From Sophora flavescens (lineage: Eukaryota; Streptophyta; Magnoliopsida; Fabales; Fabaceae): 64,000 nt of DNA. Under the pieces are notes generated by a model, which was not told the origin of the DNA, searched no databases, and worked only from the letters and a program-made list of their open reading frames with translations. The stretch's first letter is position 1; every line of letters begins with the position of its first letter. Shown here piece by piece: positions 56,325-64,000 of the stretch. The position numbers and the translations under genes were made by a program. The stretch spans positions 102,468,874 to 102,532,873 of the forward strand of contig CM061062.1 in assembly GCA_030762895.1 (NCBI GenBank). The letters run 5' to 3'.

Positions 56325-58823
56325 AATCACCCCAAGCTTAAGACTTTGCTTGTCCTCAAGCAAAAACTAAGGCCAGAAGAGATAAACAGTCAAAGCATGG
56401 ATAGTGAACCAAGAACCCGAGTAAATGATCCAAGCAATAGGCAATTCAAACAATTCAGCAAGATACAATCAATTCAAGTCCAATTAGAGGCTTAGGTTCC
56501 TTAGACTCATATTCTCATTGATTTGGGCACTCTTTCTCACCTGAAGCTCACCCCAAGCTTGTTCATTTGCTTGGTTCTCTTCCTCACCACTCAAGTGTTT
56601 AGGGGATAAGACATTTCACTCAATTTTCCTCAAGGAATGAATCCTACCATAGGCTTGACTATCAACCAAATCTCTACTTTATTCATGAAAACAATTTAGA
56701 ATCAAGAGGTCTTTTCTTTGGTTGTAACATGGCCATGGGATTAATCGTTAGGTGGGGATAACAAGAAAAGGACATTCCAAAAGGCTACATAAACATCAAG
56801 CATTGCAAACATGACCTTCTAAAATACCTTCTTGGGTTTTTAATTTATTTATCCACCTTTCTTTTCTTTCTTTTTCTTTTTATTTCTCACTTTTCTTTTG
56901 TCATCCCCTTCTCTATTTTTTTTCTTTTCTTTTATTTGGAGAAGGGGAGATTTTTTTCAACTCAAGAGAATTATTTTTTTCTGATTCTTTCATCCCAAAC
57001 TTTCAACTACCTTTTTCACCCTTTTGTAATACTTTAGAAGGTCCCTTATCAAGCATATTTATAAAAACATTCCAGGGTACCAAGAAAAGCATTTTTTTTT
57101 TCTTTCGTAGGCTCAAAATTGGGCAACTAAGGGTAGCATTTCATCATTCAAAGCTCAGAAGGCCAGAAAAATACCTATTGCCTCAATCATTTTCAAAACT
57201 GTTTCCAAAAATTTTTAAGCTTCAAAATGGTTTCAAGTCAAGTTCTAGAGAATAACAAACCAAGAGGAATAACACTCTAACACAAAGAATGGGGTAAAAT
57301 TTTAGTGAGTACCCCTTTGGCTCAAAATCTCACATTTTATTTAGCAGTTCAAAAATCAATGAAAAACACAAATCTTCAGAACCCTATGCTAATTATCAAC
57401 TATCCAAGATTATCTCAAACATTTTCATTTGCAGCCATATCACAAGAATGAAAAAAAATTGGGTTCAAAAATTCACTATCACAAGTTATTTGGCACTTAG
57501 TTCTCACAATCGGATACAAAATCTAAGCAAGGGCAATCTAATGTGTGATCATGCAAACTATCATGCAAGACTATATGAATGCAACATGAAAAATGCAAAT
57601 GCAAAATACCCCTACCCTAAGCTTAAGAATTTACATTGTCCCCAATGTAAACAATCAAGTTGGAGAAAGGAACGAAAAATAAAATAAGATAAAATGGAAC
57701 GGCTTACTGAGGCGGTAACAAGTGTTGGCTTACATTCCAATCGAAACTGCCGAGAATTGGGTTCTTTTTCTTGTCTTCTTGCTCTTCCCTCCTTCCTTCC
57801 CTGAAATTACTTGGCAATTTTATTAGTAAAAGAAAACTCTTGATCTTCTCAAATTATTCAAGAGTTTAAAATCAAAAATCAAATCTAACTAAACAAAAAG
57901 GAAAAAGGAAAAGGAAAAGAAAAATTGGGTTGCCTCCCAATAAGCGCTTCTTTAATGTCACTAGCTTGACTTATTGAAAAGCATCACCTGGATCCTCCTC
58001 CCGGATCAAATGGAAATTGGGATGGTGATTGTAGCAGTAAAATAACTTTATTCTCAATTCCACCCAGCCATTGGGTGGAAATTCCATTGACCTTTACAAT
58101 TATAAACTCACTTCCTCTCGGGTCAAATGGAATTGTCAAGAGGAAGTGTGACAGACAAGTGGGAAGGGCTAACTTACCAATGTCCACACATGCATGCAAG
58201 CCAACATATTTATCTAGTGCAGTAAAATCAGATTGCTCAGCATGCATGGTGGAAGGAGTGCTATCTAGATGCCCTGCCTCCTCACTTGTTGTTTCCCAAG
58301 GATTTGTGGAAGGTAATTCCTCTTGTTGTGGTTCACTCACCACCACCACTTCGTTTTCAATTTGGTCCATTCCCATAACCAGATTTTTCTCAACTTCCAC
58401 TTCATGTGGCTCTATCGGAATCATACATGGTGGTGGAGGTGGTAAATAAGAACAAAAGGTTTCCCAATCCTCCTCGGTATATATATATATATATAAGCTC
58501 ACCAGTCATAGGATCGACTCGTGATGGGATGTTATGAGATAGAGAAAACTCCTCGAAGAATTCTCCCAAATTTATATCGTCTTCCCACCACAAGTTGTCC
58601 TCCAAAACATGACTGGAAGCTTCCTTATCAGGTGGATAATAAAAATTTTCCATGACTTTTGTCCACCTTACAAAACAGAACTCAAAACAAAAAGATCAAA
58701 TATATACAGAAAAATATCAAATATACACAGGAAATAAAAATTAAAAAAAATGTCTAAACTAGTTGTCTCATTTGTTACTACTGATATTGGCAAAGTCAAT
58801 CCCCGGCAACGGCGCCAAAAACT
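56325..58823 (-). mobile_element. Array internal region I6
   Basis: Same organisation as I1. Proximal markers match I4, I5 and I7 while distal markers match I1-I3, so the unit looks recombinant. Confidence 0.9.
57984..58653 (-). pseudogene. Array ORF, copy I6 (frameshifted)
   Basis: TA run of 9 units. Otherwise complete in both frames, so this is the only lesion visible. Confidence 0.75.
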
Positions 58824-60216
58824 TGATGCGTGATTTTTAGAATATAAAGGCAAGTGCACCTCGTCGCAATCAAGTAATACGGTGGTAAGACCGGTTATCG
58901 TATCCACAGGGATCGGATGTCAATTAACATTTCACAAACTCAACAACTATCTAGACTAAACTAAAGTATGAGAGATTAAAACAGAAAATAAAGAAATAAA
59001 ATATTTTTGGTCTTTTGGGAATTCTATCGAACACTTGGTATGCAAACAGAGATGTGGCTAAGATTGTTAGGGTTAGACTACACTAATCCTCCCTTAATTG
59101 CAATGAAATGGTTATCAACACAAGTCCTACTTCAATTATGACAATCAAGCCTTTTCTAAAATACTCAAGCCTAATGTCTTAGGTGCATTGAGCCTAAAAC
59201 CCCAAATCAAACCCTAATTCCTTAGGTGGATTAATCTGTGATTTTGCATTAAGTCAAGACTTATAAGATTGCAAGCATTCAACACCTATGTCTAGATTCT
59301 TGAACTACTTGGCATATGATTCATGAGCATGCCATAACACCAACCTTCCAGTCATCTATCAAAGCAACATATCATTCCTATGGGTAGCTAATCCAAGGAA
59401 AGCATTAAGCACAGAATCACACACTCATAAAGAAATAGAGACTTGCATTAAAACCAAATCAAATACAAACAAGTTTAGAAAAGCTACATCTAACCCCAAC
59501 AATGGGGGATTAGTTACTCATATTTACAGAAAACCAAACCAGGGAAATAGGAGAAAAGGAGAGGAGAGACTCCATGGGAGCTTTCCTTCTTCTTCACAGC
59601 AACCCCTCTCAGCAACTCCCCTCTAGGATCGAAACCCTAGCTCAGCCGCAGCCTCCAAGTCCCCAAGAGCTCTCTCCACCAAAAGCTCCCCAAAACTGCC
59701 CTAAAACAGCAACTTATACCAATCAGATCTGCGCGCGTTCGCGAGGCGAGACATGTCTCGCGAGGCGAATGTTAAAAATCTGCATTTAGAGAATTGAACT
59801 CTCGCGAGGCGAGAGTTTCTTCGCGACGCGAGACCGAAAGGTTTTTCTTCAATACGCCCGTGAGGAGCATCAGGGCCTGGGCGTGATGGCTTCTGTTTTC
59901 AGACTCGCGAGGCGAACCAGAAAGGCTTGCATTTTCTCCAACAAATACTTTCGGGTCGCGGGCGAATCCAGTGCTCGCGGGCGAATCCCCTGCACTCGCT
60001 TGGCTCAATTTCTTCTCTTTTCAGGCTCTATTTCATCCAAGCATCCATCAAGGCTAATTCTGAGCATTTTTTCCATTGAATTCCTGCAAAACAACACCAA
60101 AACCACCTTATCTGTTCCAAAGGAAAAACTAACCAAAATCAAACTAAAATGGCCTAACTTATATGCAAATGCACGCAGAAATATACATGGAAAATGAGGT
60201 GAAATCACACTCATCA
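58824..60216 (-). repeat. Array LTR L7
   Basis: 1393 bp, group beta. Confidence 0.93.
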
Positions 60217-62710
60217 AATCACCCCAAGCTTAAGACTTTGCTTGTCCTCAATCAAAAGCTAAGGCCAGAAGAGATAAACAGTCAAAGCATGGATAGTGAA
60301 CCAAGAACCCGAGTAAATGATCCAAGCAATAGGCAATTCAAACAATTCAGCAAGATACAATCAATTCAAGTCCAATTAGAGGCTTAGGTTCCTTAGACTC
60401 ATATTCTCATTGATTTGGGCACTCTTTCTCACCTGAAGCTCACCCCAAGCTTGTTCATTTGCTTGGTTCTCTTCCTCACCACTCAAGTGTTTAGGGGATA
60501 AGACATTTCACTCAATTTTCCTCAAGGAATGAATCCTACCATAGGCTTGACTATCAACCAAATCTCTACTTTATTCATGAAAACAATTTAGAATCAAGAG
60601 GTCTTTTCTTTGGTTTTAACATGGCCATGGGATTAATCGTTAGGTGGGGATAACAAGAAAAGGACATTCCAAAAGGCTACATAAACATCAAGCATTGCAA
60701 ACATGACCTTCTAAAATACCTTCTTGGGTTTTTAATTTATTTATCCACCTTTCTTTTCTTTCTTTTTCTTTTTATTTCTCACTTTTCTTTTTGTCATCCC
60801 CTTCTCTATTTTTTTTTCTTTTCTTTTATTTGGAGAAGGGGAGATTTTTTTCAACTCAAGAGAATTATTTTTTTCTGATTCTTTCATCCCAAACTTTCAA
60901 CTACCTTTTTCACCCTTTTGTAATACTTTAGAAGGTCCCTTATCAAGCATATTTATAAAAACATTCCAGGGTACCAAGAAAAGCATTTTTTTTTCTTTCG
61001 TAGGCTCAAAATTGGGCAACTAAGGGTAGCATTTCATCATTCAAAGCTCAGAAGGCCAGAAAAATACCTATTGCCTCAATCATTTTCAAAAATGTTTCCA
61101 AAAATTTTTAAGCTTCAAAATGGTTTCAAGTCAAGTTCTAGAGAATAACAAACCAAGAGGAATAACACTCTAACACAAAGAATGGGGTAAAATTTTAGTG
61201 AGTACCCCTTTGGCTCAAAATCTCACATTTTATTTAGCAGTTCAAAAATCAATGAAAAACACAAATCTTCAGAACCCTATGCTAATTATCAACTATCCAA
61301 GACTATCTCAAACATTTTCATTTGTAGCCATATCACAAGAATGAAAAAAAAATTGGCTTCAAAAATTCACTATCACAAGTTATTTGGCACTTAGTTCTCA
61401 CAATCGGATACAAAATCTAAGCAAGGGCAATCTAACGTGTGATCATGCAAACTATCATGCAAGACTATATGAATGCAACATGAAAAATGCAAATGCAAAA
61501 TACCCCTACCCCAAGCTTAAGAATTTACATTGTCCCCAATGTAAACAATCAAGTTGGAGAAAGGAACGAAAAATAAAATAAGATAAAATGGAACGGCTTA
61601 CCGAGGCGGTAACAAGTGTTGGCTTACATTCCAGTCGAAAACTCGCTGAGAATTGGGTGGTTTTTCTTGTCTTCTTGCTCTTCCCTCCTTCCTTCCCTGA
61701 AATTACTTGGCAATTTTATTAGTAAAAGAAAACTCTTGATCTTCTCAAATTATTCAAGAGTTTAAAATCAAAAATCAAATCTAACTAAACAAAAAGGAAA
61801 AAGGAAAAGGAAAAGAAAAATTGGGTTGCCTCCCAATAAGCGCTTCTTTAATGTCACTAGCTTGACTTATTGAAAAGCATCACCTGGATCCTCCTCCCGG
61901 ATCAAATGGAAATTGGGATGGTGATTGTAGCAAAGAAAATAACTTTATTCTCAATTCCACCCAGCCATTGGGTGGAAATTCCATTGACCTTTACAATTAT
62001 AAACTCACTTCCTCTCGGGTCAAATGGAATTGTCAAGAGGAAGTGTGACAGACAAGTGGGAGGGGCTAACTTACCAATGTCCACACATGCATGCAAGCCA
62101 ACATATTTATCTAGTGCAAGAAAATCAGATTGCTCAAAGATGCATGGTGGAAGGAGTGCTATCTAGATGCCCCGCCTCCTCACTTGTTGTTTCCCAAGGA
62201 TTTGTGGAAGGTAATTCCTCTTGTTGTGGTTCACTCACCACCACCACTTCGTTTTCAATTTGGTCCATTCCCATAACCAGATTTTTCTCAACTTCCACTT
62301 CATGTGGCTCTATGGGAATCATACATGGTGGTGGAGGTGGTAAATAAGAACAAAAGGTTTCCAAATCCTCCTCGGTATATATATATAAGCTCACCAGTCA
62401 TAGGATCGACTCGTGATGGGATGTTATGAGATAGAGAAAACTCCTCGAAGAATTCTCCCAAATTTATATCGTCTTCCCACCACAAGTTGTCCTCCAAAAC
62501 ATGACTGGAAGCTTCCTTATCAGGTGGATAATAAAAATTTTCCATGACTTTTGTCCACCTTACAAAACAGAACTCAAAACAAAAAGATCAAATATATACA
62601 GAAAAATATCAAATATACACAGGAAATAAAAAAAAAATGTCTAAACTAGTTGTCTCATTTGTTACTACTGATATTGACAAAGCCAATCCCCGGCAACGGT
62701 GCCAAAAACT
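60217..62710 (-). mobile_element. Array internal region I7
   Basis: Same organisation as I1, with markers like I4 and I5. Several CAG-site differences at 61930, 62117 and 62134. Primer site has one change at 62700. Confidence 0.9.
61880..62545 (-). pseudogene. Array ORF, copy I7 (frameshifted)
   Basis: TA run of 6 units, plus frame changes near 62135 and 61930. Confidence 0.75.
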
Positions 62711-64000
62711 TGATGCGTGATTTTTAGAATATAAAGGCAAGTGCACCTCGTCGCAATCAAGTAATACGGTGGTAAGACCGGTTATCGTATCCACAGGGAT
62801 CGGATGTCAATTACCAATTCACAAACTCAACAACTATCTAGACTAAACTAAAGTATGAGAGATTAAAACAGAAAATAAAGAAATAAAATATTTTTGGTCT
62901 TTTGGGAATTCTATCGAACACTTGGTATGCAAACAGAGATGTGGCTAAGATTGTTAGGGTTAGACTACACTAATCCTCCCTTAATTGCAATGAAATGGTT
63001 ATCAACACAAGTCCTACTTCAATTATGACAATCAAGCCTTTTCTAAAATACTCAAGCCTAATGTCTTAGGTACATTGAGCCTAAAACCCCAAATCAAACC
63101 CTAATTCCTTAGGTGGATTAATCTGTGATTTTGCATTAAGTCAAGACTTATAAGATTGCAAGCATTCAACACCTATGTCTAGATTCTTGAACTACTTGGC
63201 ATATGATTCATGAGCATGCCTTAACACCAACCTTCCAGTCATCTATCAAAGCAACATATCATTCCTATGGGTAGCTAATCTAAGGAAAGCATTAAGCACA
63301 GAATCACACACTCATAAAGAAATAGAGACTTGCATTAAAACCAAATCAAATACAAACAAGTTTAGAAAAGCTACATCTAACCCCAACAATGGGGGATTAG
63401 TTACTCATATTTACAGAAAACCAAACCAGGGAAATAGGAGAAAAGGAGAGGAGAGACTCCATGGGAGCTTTCCTTCTTCTTCACAGCAACCCCTCTCAGC
63501 AACTCCCCTCTAGGATCGAAACCCTAGCTCAGTCGCAGCCTCCAAGTCCCCAAGAGCTCTCTCCACCAAAAGCTCCCCAAAACTGCCCTAAAACAGCAAC
63601 TTATACCAATCAGATCTGCGCGAATGTTAAAAATCTGCATTTAGAGAATTGAACTCTCGCGAGGCGAGAGTTTCTTCGCGACGCGAGATCGAAAGGTTTT
63701 TCTTCAATACGCCCGTGAGGAGCATCAGGACCTGGGCGTGATGGCTTCTGTTTCCAGACTCGCGAGGCGAACCAGAAAGGCTTGCATTTTCTCCAACAGT
63801 CAGCTTTCAGGGTCGCGGGGCGAATCCCCAGAATTCTGCTTGGCTCGATTTCTTCTCTTTTCAGGCTCTATTTCATCCAAGCATCCATCAAGGCTAATTC
63901 TGAGCATTTTTCCATTGAATTCCTGCAAAACAACACCAAAACCACCTTATCTGTTCCAAAGGAAAAACTAACCAAAATCAAACTAAAATGGCCTAACTTA
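62711..64000 (-). repeat. Array LTR L8, cut by the window edge
   Basis: First 1290 bp (plus-strand order) of the LTR. Group beta, with the same 32-bp deletion as L3. Confidence 0.9.

Larger units (their letters stand above)
29819..64000 (-). repeat. Tandem array of a non-autonomous LTR retrotransposon (LTR-internal repeated, shared LTRs)
   Basis: Eight LTRs start at 29819, 33713, 37602, 41458, 45360, 54929, 58824 and 62711. They alternate with seven internal regions and no other DNA lies between. The period is 3856-3906 bp once the 5,664-bp insertion D is subtracted. Each unit has a primer site, polypurine tract and one ORF, all on the minus strand. Single LTRs shared by neighbours mean that units did not insert separately. 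Unequal recombination between LTRs, or insertion of a circular concatemer, would explain it. The array runs past the window, so its full copy number and right flank are unseen. Confidence 0.93.

Noticed and set aside
29819..64000. CRISPR-like or classical satellite array
   Set aside because: The 3.9-kb units have LTRs, primer sites and polypurine tracts, which identify them as retrotransposon units.

Overview
This is a eudicot plant nuclear window. The evidence is split genes with short GT-AG introns, an ankyrin/PGG-domain gene family known only from plants, Ty3/gypsy elements primed by plant tRNA-Asp, a Ty1/copia element, an RTE-type LINE fragment and a MITE. The MITE type and the RTE fragment resemble what is common in legumes, but this is only a weak pointer. 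No prokaryotic features, rRNA, tRNA genes or CRISPR arrays are visible.

Layout. 1-3.54 kb: the 5' half of a minus-strand, internally deleted Ty3/gypsy element (A), with LTR, tRNA-Asp primer site and a 344-aa gag/pol-derived ORF. About 3.59-13.65 kb: a plus-strand Tat-lineage Ty3/gypsy element (B) missing its gag end. It has protease, RT, two RNase H domains, integrase, a long antisense plant-mobile-domain gene and a 3' LTR. 13.65-25.2 kb: an ankyrin-PGG membrane-protein gene on the minus strand. Seven exons join in frame to 701 codons. Intron 2 holds a full-length 5,252-bp Ty1/copia element with a CTTTA target duplication, and intron 1 holds a MITE. 25.2-27.15 kb: a second LTR of the B family (E), inverted relative to B. 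About 27.25-29.82 kb: AT-rich repeat sequence with a roughly 2-kb element bounded by inverted repeats and carrying an RTE LINE fragment.

29.8-64 kb (running off the window): a tandem array of one minus-strand non-autonomous LTR retrotransposon. It is arranged LTR-internal-LTR-internal with shared LTRs and a period of about 3.9 kb; eight LTRs (L1-L8) and seven internal regions (I1-I7) are visible. Internal region I5 is split by a 5.66-kb related element (D, 49,036-54,699) that encodes gag, a zinc knuckle and protease, but no RT or integrase.

How it fits together. A, D and the array units share one plan: a GC-rich palindromic minisatellite in the LTR, a tRNA-Asp primer site, then an ORF about 100-150 nt further on. 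D and the array also share a hairpin-plus-palindrome box just after the ORF. They look like parasites of an autonomous gypsy relative not seen here. The most unusual points are the shared-LTR array with mosaic SNP blocks, the covarying hairpin, the antisense PMD gene in B, the microsatellite that sets the array ORF frame, and recurrent differences between copies at CAG sites, which may be sequencing artefacts. The only gene that looks intact and host-derived is the ankyrin-PGG gene.
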